DNA from: an uncultured Collinsella sp.
Lineage (GTDB): Bacteria; Actinomycetota; Coriobacteriia; Coriobacteriales; Coriobacteriaceae
Length of the DNA: 16,470 bases
Direction: 5' to 3'
NCBI GenBank assembly: GCA_900550595.1
Contig: URTB01000011.1
Location: forward strand, 1-16,470
Of the stretch, positions 1-7,340 are shown one piece after another (positions within the stretch are counted from its first letter, which is position 1; the number at the start of each line of letters is the position of its first letter). The notes beneath the pieces were generated by a model. It saw nothing but the letters and a program-made list of their open reading frames with translations, made no database searches and was not told the DNA's origin. The position numbers and the translations under genes were made by a program.

Positions 1-22
1 CATCCCACCTGCCAAAGGGATG
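1..22 (-). terminator. Possible hairpin after the pilin gene
   Basis: CATCCC (1-6) and GGGATG (17-22) form a 6-base stem around a 10-base loop, 13 bases past the stop codon of the last pilin gene. No T-run is visible and the window edge cuts off further pairing, so this may be an attenuator or processing hairpin between pilin and a downstream gene rather than a terminator. Confidence 0.3.
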
Positions 23-34
23 GGTGAGCGAGCG

Positions 35-1801
35 TTACTCCTGCTCGGACTCCTCAGCCTGCTTACGGCTGCGGATGAGGTGCGCCACGCCAATGCACAG
101 CACCGCGCCACCAGCGATCCAAGTGAAGGTCACGCCGTTGAGACCGGTGAGCGGGAGGTTGGAGCCCTTCTGGTCGGTGACAGTGAGGTGTACCTTGCCG
201 TCGACGGTTCCAGTAGGTGCGGAAGTCGACTGGACGAGATTGTCATAGGTTCCCTCGGGAAAATTGCACCCAGGATTGAAAGGATTGCCGTTAGTGGGCA
301 GGTCAGTGTTCGTGATGGCAAACGTGATGCCACCGGCTGCGGAGTTGTTGTAGCCAGGCGCAGGCTTAACCTCCTTGAGGATATAGGTACCCTCGTCGAG
401 ACCGACGACGCTGATCTTACCATCGGAGGTGGTAGTCAGTATTGCATCGTTCTGATTTGACGTCGTGGTACCGTCTGCCTTGATAAATTTGTCGGAGCCT
501 TTCTCCTGCAGTGTGAACTGAACGCCTTCGAGGGTCTTGTGCTCGCCATTCTCGTCCTTGTCGCTACCGACCTTGGTAACATCGATACCATAGGTGTAGT
601 CGTAGGCCGGATGGTCAACCGTGGTACCGGTGCCGTTGGTGTGCGGGTTGTTGGAATAGGTCAACATGACATTGTTCACCTGGGCGTTGCCGAGCATATC
701 CGCGTTAATCTTGTCAGCATCCAGTTTTGCCTCATAGTTCACATAGACTGTCGAACTACCGTCAACGGTAATGGGAGTGCCATGCGTATCCCTTGCTTCT
801 TTGAGGTTTTCGAAGGAAACAGTGAGCGTATTCGTGCTTTCCCCCGGGGCATAGGTCGCACTGTAGCAAGCGGGATCTACGACTGAATCGTCAATCTTGA
901 CCTCAACGACCGGGTTATTTCCACTAAGATTCGGCACCATCGTGCTGGGAAGCTTGTCGGTGAAAGTGTAGCTGTACATCTTGTACGTATTAATGTTGCT
1001 TGCAACAGTGCCGGCAAGCTGATATTTAATCAGCTGATCGGAGGCAGAGTCGGCAGCTTTGTTGGCAGCAGTGAAAACGGTTTTATTAACGTCCGTAACA
1101 AATTTATCGCCCTTGTCATCCATGACGGCCTTGGTCACGTTGGGGACGCTCTTCTTGGGGGCTACATTAACGTCAGAGCCACCGACGATGGTGAAAATCG
1201 GCGAAGTGTACGCGTCAGTATTGCCGGTCTTACTGGGCACATCGGTCACGAAAAGCCAGTAGCCTTGGTCCAGACTCTCAAAGTTACCCTTGCTGGAATC
1301 GCTCGGTTTTGTCCAGGTTAGAGCCGAGTTCTCAAGTGCGGCAGCAATCTTATCCAACGTGGAGTCAGCGTCAACCTTGGCAGTCTGACCAACTTTATTA
1401 CCGGCATAATCGTTAATGTACTTAGCCCAAGCCTGAGCGCTTGTATCCGTAGGAGCTCCGTCGGCGCGAGTTCCATCGGCGCGAGTAAATGCACCGATCA
1501 CAGCATCTTGAACTTTAGGCGATGCCCAAGCAATGTCGGAAAGTGTCTTGTCGCCAGTCCAAACGCCCTCATCCTTATTCTGTGTGACCGTCGCCTTGAA
1601 AATCTGGATGCCCTTGAAAGATGTGTCGGCATATTCAGCAGTGCCAGGGTCAGCGATAAACACCTTGCCCTTCTCCGTAGCCACCGTTGGCACACCCTCA
1701 GCAAACGCCATGGTCACCGGGGCCATGACTCCGCCGAAGCTCAGCGCTGCTGTGAGGCCGGCGGTTACTGCCAGGCGTGCGATGTTCTTGCTCATGCTCA
1801 T
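35..1801 (-). CDS. SpaA-type LPxTG pilin (third gene of pilus operon)
   Basis: A 588-residue surface pilin. Residues 1-34 are a signal peptide (basic start, hydrophobic core, ending AFA). An N-terminal pilin domain follows; VNVAPKK at about 212-217 resembles the pilin motif whose lysine is the sortase cross-linking site. A fimbrial isopeptide-forming D2-type domain (YTFTDKLP) comes next, then a CnaB-like domain starting near YGIDVTKVG with the E-box ILKEVKPAPGY. LPLTG at 549-553, a membrane segment and a charged tail (RSRKQAEESEQE) complete a sorting signal. The start at 1801 was chosen because GAGG lies about 8 bases upstream; an in-frame ATG at 1867 lacks such a site and would precede the signal peptide with charged residues. 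It is a paralogue of the preceding gene (shared QIF, AWAS, and VGGS motifs) but much less GC-rich. Probably the major or a minor shaft subunit; which one cannot be told from sequence. Confidence 0.9.
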   Translation of the reverse strand: MSMSKNIARLAVTAGLTAALSFGGVMAPVTMAFAEGVPTVATEKGKVFIADPGTAEYADTSFKGIQIFKATVTQNKDEGVWTGDKTLSDIAWASPKVQDAVIGAFTRADGTRADGAPTDTSAQAWAKYINDYAGNKVGQTAKVDADSTLDKIAAALENSALTWTKPSDSSKGNFESLDQGYWLFVTDVPSKTGNTDAYTSPIFTIVGGSDVNVAPKKSVPNVTKAVMDDKGDKFVTDVNKTVFTAANKAADSASDQLIKYQLAGTVASNINTYKMYSYTFTDKLPSTMVPNLSGNNPVVEVKIDDSVVDPACYSATYAPGESTNTLTVSFENLKEARDTHGTPITVDGSSTVYVNYEAKLDADKINADMLGNAQVNNVMLTYSNNPHTNGTGTTVDHPAYDYTYGIDVTKVGSDKDENGEHKTLEGVQFTLQEKGSDKFIKADGTTTSNQNDAILTTTSDGKISVVGLDEGTYILKEVKPAPGYNNSAAGGITFAITNTDLPTNGNPFNPGCNFPEGTYDNLVQSTSAPTGTVDGKVHLTVTDQKGSNLPLTGLNGVTFTWIAGGAVLCIGVAHLIRSRKQAEESEQE

Positions 1802-1845
1802 CTTCTTTTCCTCTGCTTTCTGCTCGAATTCCATTTGATCTAAAT

Positions 1846-1857
1846 CTGTCTGTCTGT
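1846..1857 (-). repeat. (ACAG)3 tetranucleotide repeat in pilin leader
   Basis: Three perfect ACAG units on the minus strand lie between an upstream in-frame ATG (1867) and the chosen start (1801) of the last pilin gene. Only three copies are present, so slippage is likely to be rare. Confidence 0.5.
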
Positions 1858-1884
1858 GTCTTAGCATCTACTTCGCTACGTCTC

Positions 1885-1903
1885 GCCCCGCTCTCTGTGG
1901 GGC
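1885..1903 (-). other. Intergenic hairpin between two pilin genes
   Basis: GCCCC (1885-1889) pairs with GGGGC (1899-1903) around a 9-base loop, a few bases after the stop codon of the middle pilin gene. There is no T-run. It could protect or process the mRNA 3' end and so set the ratio of the two pilins, or be an attenuator; this is inference. Confidence 0.35.
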
Positions 1904-1909
1904 TGCCAG

Positions 1910-3574
1910 CTACTCTTTATGGCTGCCACCTCCCCGCTTGACCAGGAGCGCGACCACGATGAGCGCGGCTCCGGCGACCGCTGCGGCGGCCGCGGCGTAC
2001 AATGCCATATCGCCAGTCGAGGGCATAAAGCCTCCGGTGGTAATGCTAGGGGGTGTGCCGGTGGGCGTGTTGATGAGCGACGCCTCCAGGCTGCCCGTCG
2101 ACCCGTCCGCGCTGTCGGCGCGCAGGGGCGACTCGGCCGTGATGGTGAGCTTGGGCTTGGCGGCGGCCACCTGGTCGACGTCCAGGCCCTCGGCCTTGAC
2201 CGTCACGGAGCGCGTGCCCTCAAAGGCGGTGTAGCCCTTGGGCGCCTTGAGCTCGCGGACCTCCAGCTTGCCCGAGTCCACGCCCGAGACGGTCACGCGG
2301 CCGTCCTCGCCCGTGGTGACGGTGGCCTTGCCCTCCGCATCCCACATGCCGTCGGCCGCCAGCGTGCGACCACGGTCATCGGCGATGCTCAGGACCGCCC
2401 CGGCAAGCGGCTTGTCGCCGTCGCTGCCGCGCTTGGTGAGCGCGAGATCCCAGGTGTAGGCGCACGCATCGTCGCTCGGCGTGCGGGTAAAGCCGGCATC
2501 GCCGGACTGGTCGGCAAAGGGAGAGCGCGGGTAGCGCAGGTAGACCTCGTTGGGGTTGCCCTTCGCGATGCCGTGGTTGCATGCGCTGTTGAGCGGCGCA
2601 TTGTACACGGCGACCACGCGGGCGCCCGCGGTGAAGGCGTCGGCCCCGCCGAGCGCGGCGATGAGGTCGCCGGTGCACACGGTGAAGGTCTTACCGTCGG
2701 CCGCTACCTTGGTGGCGCACTGGGCCGTGATGTCGGTCCAGCCCTTCGCGGGCTCGGTGCCGACGCGCCCGTCCTTGCCGGTCGAGACGGCGTCAAAGCC
2801 GCCGTCCGCGCCCGCCGCCACGTACACGCGCACGCTCGCGGCCACCTTGGAGGGGTCGAGCCCCGCGCTCATGGTGTCGACGAACTGCACCGTATAGGTG
2901 CCGTAGGCCGTGAGCCCCGCCGGGACCGTGACAGAGAGGCGCCAGTACAGGTCGTCGGCGACCGTGGCGTCGGCGGCCTTCTGCCAGGCGGCGGTGCTGT
3001 CCTCCAGCACATGCTTGGAGACCTTGGGCGTCGCGGCCTTGGGCTTGACGGTGACGGCGCTGCCGCCGACCAGAGCCATGATCGGCGCGGTGCCGGCCTC
3101 GCCCTGGGCGATGACGTCGTCGTCGGCGACGATGAGCCAGTAGCCACAGGGCAGCTCTGACGCCGTGCCCGCGTTAAGGGGCACGGCGTCAGAGCTCTGG
3201 AGGGAACGAGCGAGCTGTGCGCTCAGCGCGCTCGTAAGGTGGGAATCGGCGTTGAGCCATTCGGCAGCTTCCTGCGCGGTGGTCTGGGAGTTGGGCATGC
3301 CGGCGCTGTGCAGCACAGGCAGCGCGGCGTCGCGCACGGCGTCGCTTGCCCAGGCGAGGTCGGTGGCGATCTTGGCGTCGCTGTCGCCGTCGACGACGTT
3401 GGCGCTAAAGATCTGGTAGGCATCGTAGCTGCGCGCCACAGTGCCGCTCACCGTGATGGAACCGGTCGAGGTCGGCGCGGCCTGCGCGGAAGCGGGGAAC
3501 ACAACCGCGCAGGTGCCGATCAGGAGGGCAAGCAGCGCAAACAAGATCGGGAAGGAGCAAACTTTCTTATTCAC
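1910..3574 (-). CDS. GC-rich SpaA-type pilin with MPSTG sorting signal
   Basis: A 554-residue cell-wall pilin. Residues 1-32 form a signal peptide ending in AQA. The N-terminal domain has DAYQIF and LAWAS, matching the other pilin; VTVKPKAATPK at about 174-184 is a pilin-motif-like lysine site. A D2-type domain (YTVQFVDTMSAGLDP) is followed by a CnaB-like domain from about residue 395 (LALTKRGSDGDKPLAGAVLSI) with E-box VRELKAPKGY. The C-terminus has MPSTGD, a long Ala/Val membrane helix and KRGGGSHKE. The first Leu of LPxTG is Met here. The GTG start at 3574 has AGGGGGG upstream at good spacing and overlaps the previous gene's TAA by 8 bases (GTGAATAA), so translation is probably coupled. An ATG at 3595 is possible but lacks a better ribosome site. 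Base composition is sharply higher in GC than in both flanking pilus genes. Confidence 0.88.
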   Translation of the reverse strand: MNKKVCSFPILFALLALLIGTCAVVFPASAQAAPTSTGSITVSGTVARSYDAYQIFSANVVDGDSDAKIATDLAWASDAVRDAALPVLHSAGMPNSQTTAQEAAEWLNADSHLTSALSAQLARSLQSSDAVPLNAGTASELPCGYWLIVADDDVIAQGEAGTAPIMALVGGSAVTVKPKAATPKVSKHVLEDSTAAWQKAADATVADDLYWRLSVTVPAGLTAYGTYTVQFVDTMSAGLDPSKVAASVRVYVAAGADGGFDAVSTGKDGRVGTEPAKGWTDITAQCATKVAADGKTFTVCTGDLIAALGGADAFTAGARVVAVYNAPLNSACNHGIAKGNPNEVYLRYPRSPFADQSGDAGFTRTPSDDACAYTWDLALTKRGSDGDKPLAGAVLSIADDRGRTLAADGMWDAEGKATVTTGEDGRVTVSGVDSGKLEVRELKAPKGYTAFEGTRSVTVKAEGLDVDQVAAAKPKLTITAESPLRADSADGSTGSLEASLINTPTGTPPSITTGGFMPSTGDMALYAAAAAAVAGAALIVVALLVKRGGGSHKE

Positions 3575-6500
3575 GACGCTCACCCCCCTTCGCATTCGCC
3601 TTGCGACGAATGTACATCCAGGCTGCAGCAGCGCAAAGCACCGCCGCGCCGGCAAGGTACGTCAGCGTGACGCCCGACATACCAGAAAGGGGCAAAGAAG
3701 GGGAGTAGGTGTTGGTGAAGGTGGGGTTAGGGGTTGAATTCGCGCTCACATTATCGTTGGCGTCGACCTCGTAGTAGACCGGCGTGCATTTCAGCGTGCC
3801 GTCACCGTTGTCCGTTGCCGTTACCACGACCTTGAACCTCTTGGTGTCGTTCTTGTAGCCTTCGTGTTTGGTGCCATCGGCCTCGCTGGCGTCGCATTCA
3901 CGGATGTAGTAGGTGAACGTTGCTTTGCCATTGGTAAGATCATTGATGCCCAGTGGACCGATTGGTACCGGATCGAACGTTACTGTCTGAGAATTTCCCG
4001 ACTCAGCAGAAGTATATTTGGTCTGAGGGGGTGTCTCCGTGTTGTCGGAATTCTCAGCATACAGCTCGAACTTGAACCTCTTCATCTCGCCGCCGTCGAC
4101 CTTCTTGGTCACCTGAGGTGTCCAAGAGCCCTTGGCTGTGTATGCATTAGTAAAGGTCTTATCATTAATAAAGATCTTACCGTTCGTGAGATTAACGGAC
4201 ACATTACTGACATCGCTCGGAGTAACCTCCATCGAGTCCCCTTTGGTGAGATTAGTGACCTTTACTTTTCCAACCGAGTAGTAGGTGTAAGTAATGTCCA
4301 GCACCTTCTGTGTCTGGGCCACCGTTGTTTCAAATTCAATCTTGTAGATAGTCTCGTCGCAAGTCACGCCAGAAACGGGATTGTCACCGGGGTCCTCAAC
4401 GAGGTAGTAGACAATCGAGCCATCGGAGTAGACCTCGCCCAGATTAAAGGCAAAGTTGCCGTCACTATCATTCGTGACCCCATCGCCAACTTTTGTGCAG
4501 CCATTGAGTTGCAGCTTGTGATCGGCAAACGAGGGATCCTGCTTGTTTGTACCCCGTTTGAGCAGCTGGAACTTGAACTCTCCGTCTTTAAGCGCACGAC
4601 CCGTTAGCGCCTTAGTGCCGTTGAGCTTCATCTTGGGGTACACGTTCACCTCCGTGGTGGAGCCAGCGATTACGTCGCCGTTGGTCATGATGCCGCCACC
4701 GTGAATGTTGGATCTGTTGCCCGTGATGAAGAGGGACGCAGCCGCGGTAGCAGCATCTTTATCTTCCTGAATCGGCTTAGATTTAAGGCCAATCCTGTAC
4801 TTAGCTTGGGCGCCCTCGTACTTGCCGATAGACGTTGGTGTTTTGTCGATCGTGCCCGTCCAGTTGGCAGCACCGCCGCCAAGCATCTGACCCGTTACGG
4901 CTGCGATGTATTCACCGTTAGTACTATCGCGAATAAGAAAAAGATCCTGGTGACCGGCTTTTTTAAACTCTTCAGTTATTTCGCCGCCTTTGTTGTTAGG
5001 GAGCCAATCCTTGTCATCGGTCTTTTCGTGTGTGCCGCCCGATCGGTTATAACTACCGTCAGGTTTACCGTCAGTATTACCGAAAACCGCGATGCCATTG
5101 GTATCGGTAATGGCAGTCTTACCAGTCGGGCAAGCGGCAAACCCGCCGCCAAAGCCATTGGCATGATTGTTGGTAATCAGCGCGTTATATATATTGAGGC
5201 TCGCCGATTTAATGCCTTGTTCACTGCTACCCTGAACGAACACGCCGCCGCCACCCCAGTCGTTGGTGGTATTGGTCGTATTGTTAGTGATATAAGCGTG
5301 TGAACCTTTCGGCACTTCAAACACACCAACGGTAGGCGCAGCGATACGGATGCCGCCACCCTCTGAGTTTTGCGCCACATTGCTGGCGATGATTCCACCA
5401 GAAAACGTAAACCCGGAAAGAGCTCGATTCCAAGCGCCAGCATAAACGCCGCCGCCAGCCTCGGCAGAGTAGTTACCGGTAATGTAACCACCGTTAATTG
5501 TGAGACTGCCGCCATTGAAAGCAGCAATGCCGCCACCACCATGGCAACCGTTACCTTTGTGTCCTTCATCGATATAGTACTGATATTTGTTGTTAGTAAT
5601 GTAACCATTCGTAATGGTCACCATAGAGCCCTCAGCACAAATTCCCGCGCCATAACCGCTTTCATAATTATTTGTACCGTTACCGGAGATAATACCGCCA
5701 ACCATGTCTACCGCAGAATCCTTGGCATAAACGCCGCCGCCACTGGGGGCATAGTTACCAGCAATTACGCCGCCAGAGATCTCCAGGGTTGAGCCCTCAT
5801 CCAGGGTTGAGCCCTCAACATGAATTCCAGCACCAGCACCATCGCTGCCCATAGAAGCACCACAAACGTATCCGCCACTCATGCTGACGGTAGAGCCGTT
5901 ATCGGCATAAATCAGGTGGCGAACATTTGCGTCCTGATTCGTGGTCAGCACGCCGCTTTGAAGGTTAAACGTACCGCCACAGACGTTGATGAGCCTCATC
6001 GTAGAGTGAGCAGTGGTGCCCACGATGGCGCCATTGATGGCAACCTCGTGCTTGAAAAGGGTCTCGGTAGTAGCAGTGTCACTCGAAGTCGAATCAGTCA
6101 CGTAGTAAGTGAGCTTACTGGGCGTTGTGCCGTCGTAATCGAGCTTAGCAAGGTTGCCGTTTTTGTCGCCATCCTGCTCGAACTTGTTATCAGCCGCCTG
6201 CTGCAGATCCTCAATCGTGAGCGTCGCACCCTCGGGCACATTGAACATGGACATGTTGGGCGACTTGCCAGGCTCCACGCCCGAGTGTTTGATCTTATGG
6301 CCGTTGAGGTCGATGGTGGTTTCACCCTGGCCAAGCGTAATGTCGCTTGCATACTCAATATCGAGATTCAAGCGATATTTGCCGGCCTTTTTATCATTTT
6401 GAAGGTAGTGAGATAGGTCGTCTGCAGAATTAATCAGCGTATATTCGGTCGCATCCTCCGCAACAGGTGGAATTGCGCCCTCATTGCTAGCGTCATCCGC

Positions 6501-6836
6501 GGTCTGCTCGGCATCCTCGTCCTGCGAGTCTTCCTCGGACAGCCCCTCAGACTGGACATCATCTCCAGACTCGCCACCCTCAGCGTCGTCACTATTCTGG
6601 TTTTCGGTATCCCCGTTGTTGGTGTTGTCTACATCAGTAGACTCACTTGAGGAACCCCCCCCCATCACAGTTTCCTCGGTAGAAACTGTCTGGGCATCAT
6701 TGGCAATGGCCTGCGAGATCGGAGGCATGACGAGCGACAGTACCAGGCTCAACACGGAGGCTCCGCACAAAACGCCTGCCAGTACACGGCGCGTCGCTTT
6801 TTTACTCTGCTTAGTTTTTTCTGAATTCGCTTTCAT
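3567..6836 (-). CDS. Large LPxTG beta-helix adhesin / tip pilin
   Basis: A 1089-residue surface protein and first gene of the pilus operon. Residues 1-45 are a long signal peptide (KKATRR, then a hydrophobic stretch ending SQAIA). Residues 59-120 are an acidic Ser/Asp/Glu-rich, probably disordered stalk. From about 150 to 630 are repeated Gly-rich strands (GGVIAGN, SGGGVYAKD, GGYITGNYSAEAGGGVYAG) typical of right-handed parallel beta-helices. Two Spy0128-like pilin domains follow: about 732-904 (GTKALTGR, FKFQLLKRG, YYLVED, FTNAY) and 905-1047 (VTKKVDGG, FKFELY, YYIREC, FTNTY), the Lys, Glu and Asn positions fitting intramolecular isopeptide bonds. LPLSG at 1048-1052 plus a membrane segment and RRK tail form the sorting signal. 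ATG 6836 has GGGAGGAG 6-7 bases upstream. A nine-G tract at codons 58-61 makes it probably phase variable. Most likely the pilus tip or a stand-alone adhesin; ligand unknown. Confidence 0.88.
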   Translation of the reverse strand: MKANSEKTKQSKKATRRVLAGVLCGASVLSLVLSLVMPPISQAIANDAQTVSTEETVMGGGSSSESTDVDNTNNGDTENQNSDDAEGGESGDDVQSEGLSEEDSQDEDAEQTADDASNEGAIPPVAEDATEYTLINSADDLSHYLQNDKKAGKYRLNLDIEYASDITLGQGETTIDLNGHKIKHSGVEPGKSPNMSMFNVPEGATLTIEDLQQAADNKFEQDGDKNGNLAKLDYDGTTPSKLTYYVTDSTSSDTATTETLFKHEVAINGAIVGTTAHSTMRLINVCGGTFNLQSGVLTTNQDANVRHLIYADNGSTVSMSGGYVCGASMGSDGAGAGIHVEGSTLDEGSTLEISGGVIAGNYAPSGGGVYAKDSAVDMVGGIISGNGTNNYESGYGAGICAEGSMVTITNGYITNNKYQYYIDEGHKGNGCHGGGGIAAFNGGSLTINGGYITGNYSAEAGGGVYAGAWNRALSGFTFSGGIIASNVAQNSEGGGIRIAAPTVGVFEVPKGSHAYITNNTTNTTNDWGGGGVFVQGSSEQGIKSASLNIYNALITNNHANGFGGGFAACPTGKTAITDTNGIAVFGNTDGKPDGSYNRSGGTHEKTDDKDWLPNNKGGEITEEFKKAGHQDLFLIRDSTNGEYIAAVTGQMLGGGAANWTGTIDKTPTSIGKYEGAQAKYRIGLKSKPIQEDKDAATAAASLFITGNRSNIHGGGIMTNGDVIAGSTTEVNVYPKMKLNGTKALTGRALKDGEFKFQLLKRGTNKQDPSFADHKLQLNGCTKVGDGVTNDSDGNFAFNLGEVYSDGSIVYYLVEDPGDNPVSGVTCDETIYKIEFETTVAQTQKVLDITYTYYSVGKVKVTNLTKGDSMEVTPSDVSNVSVNLTNGKIFINDKTFTNAYTAKGSWTPQVTKKVDGGEMKRFKFELYAENSDNTETPPQTKYTSAESGNSQTVTFDPVPIGPLGINDLTNGKATFTYYIRECDASEADGTKHEGYKNDTKRFKVVVTATDNGDGTLKCTPVYYEVDANDNVSANSTPNPTFTNTYSPSLPLSGMSGVTLTYLAGAAVLCAAAAWMYIRRKANAKGGERRE
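5782..5817 (-). repeat. Exact 18-base tandem duplication in adhesin gene
   Basis: Two exact copies of TCCAGGGTTGAGCCCTCA (plus strand) lie head to tail at 5782-5799 and 5800-5817. They stay in frame and add six residues (EGSTLD then EGSTLE) in the beta-helix region, which fits a recent slippage duplication. Confidence 0.95.
6655..6663 (-). repeat. Poly-G (9) tract in adhesin gene, probable phase-variation switch
   Basis: Nine consecutive G on the coding strand cover the third base of ATG (Met58) through the first two bases of Gly61. In the present length the frame is open. With ten G the reading becomes Met-Gly-Gly-Gly-Phe-Leu-Lys-stop; with eight it becomes Met-Gly-Gly-Val-Pro-Gln-Val-Ser-Leu-Leu-Met-stop. 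The tract sits just after the signal peptide, the usual place for contingency loci. Confidence 0.85.
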
Positions 6837-6841
6837 CGATG

Positions 6842-6850
6842 TCTCCTCCC
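6842..6850 (-). promoter_or_regulatory. Ribosome binding site of adhesin gene
   Basis: GGGAGGAGA on the minus strand lies about 5-6 bases before the ATG at 6836 and fixes this start. Confidence 0.75.
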
Positions 6851-6890
6851 CAAGAGACCGCGATCTTGCTCTTTCACTATCAAACGTATC

Positions 6891-6911
6891 TGCGCAATCT
6901 GTAATTGCGCA
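6891..6911. promoter_or_regulatory. 8-base perfect dyad in the pilus operon leader
   Basis: TGCGCAAT (6891-6898) and ATTGCGCA (6904-6911) are perfect inverted repeats with a 5-base spacer, 55-75 bases upstream of the adhesin start. With the promoter proposed next to it, the dyad falls shortly after the transcription start, fitting a repressor operator or a leader hairpin. Confidence 0.5.
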
Positions 6912-6925
6912 CGCTTAGTAATACT

Positions 6926-6955
6926 ATTGTAACTATTGTTTAAACATTCGAGCAA
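6926..6955 (-). promoter_or_regulatory. Candidate sigma-70 promoter of the pilus operon
   Basis: On the minus strand TTGCTC (6955-6950) is followed after 18 bases by TACAAT (6931-6926), five of six matches to the -10 consensus. Direct repeats ACTATTGT at 6923-6930 and 6932-6939 and a small palindrome TAGTA-A-TACTA (6916-6926) overlap the -10 region, so a regulator may bind here. Confidence 0.45.
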
Positions 6956-7101
6956 CAAAACCGACATTTTTGTAGCCAGTTCTCAATTCTCTTGACATTC
7001 GCTCGGATTAACCTTCGTTTATTCGCTATCTGTTTTTTGTTTCTGCTGGTAATTTAGTTGCCTATTATTTTTTAATGGCATTAGATTTATTTGCACAACA
7101 T

Positions 7102-7117
7102 TTTGCTCAAGAGCAAA
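7102..7117. repeat. Inverted repeat TTTGCTC-AA-GAGCAAA
   Basis: Perfect 7-base arms separated by two bases. Possible protein-binding site; distance to the adhesin start is about 270 bases. Confidence 0.5.
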
Positions 7118-7127
7118 CATCCTGTGA

Positions 7128-7146
7128 ACGGTCGAAAATCGACCGT
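7128..7146. repeat. Inverted repeat ACGGTCGA-AAA-TCGACCGT
   Basis: Perfect 8-base arms with a 3-base spacer, 10 bases from the previous dyad. GTGAAC occurs on both sides (7124-7129 reads TGTGAA; 7145-7150 reads GTGAAC). Possible operator or hairpin; no T-run follows. Confidence 0.5.
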
Positions 7147-7297
7147 GAACAGTAGGTCATTAACCGGGAGGAATAGACTACCAAGTTGATGGGAATATCT
7201 TTAACTCATCGGTGGTTAGAAGCGTGATGTTCAGACAATCATATTTGATTTTGTGCGCAGATTTTAGGCATCAATTCGCCCAAATCGCCTGAGGCCG

Positions 7298-7324
7298 CCA
7301 CAAAGGCACCTGTCCCCTTTGTGG
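7298..7324. repeat. Short palindromic repeat, family 2, copy 1
   Basis: CCACAAAGG (7298-7306) and CCTTTGTGG (7316-7324) flank CACCTGTCC. On the minus strand the core reads GGGGACAGG. It lies 16 bases past the HAD phosphatase stop codon, where it might also act as a 3' end hairpin, but there is no T-run. Confidence 0.85.
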
Positions 7325-7340
7325 TGATTCTGCCCTAGCG

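Larger units (their letters stand above)
6956..7297. other. AT-rich intergenic region with two inverted repeats, no gene seen
   Basis: No convincing coding sequence or RNA gene is visible between the pilus promoter and the 3' side of the HAD phosphatase gene. The stretch is markedly more AT-rich than neighbouring genes. It contains two perfect inverted repeats (described separately at 7102-7117 and 7128-7146) that could be regulator sites for the pilus operon. Confidence 0.6.

Noticed and set aside
1919..3160. Long plus-strand open frame (413 codons) opposite the middle pilin
   Set aside because: It is antisense to a GC-rich gene with clear pilin domains; its translation is Arg/Gly/Ala-rich without domains, as expected of a GC-rich shadow.
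3583..3588. Second G-tract (six G) near the adhesin gene end as a phase switch
   Set aside because: Six bases is too short for frequent slippage and it fits well as the ribosome site of the next gene.
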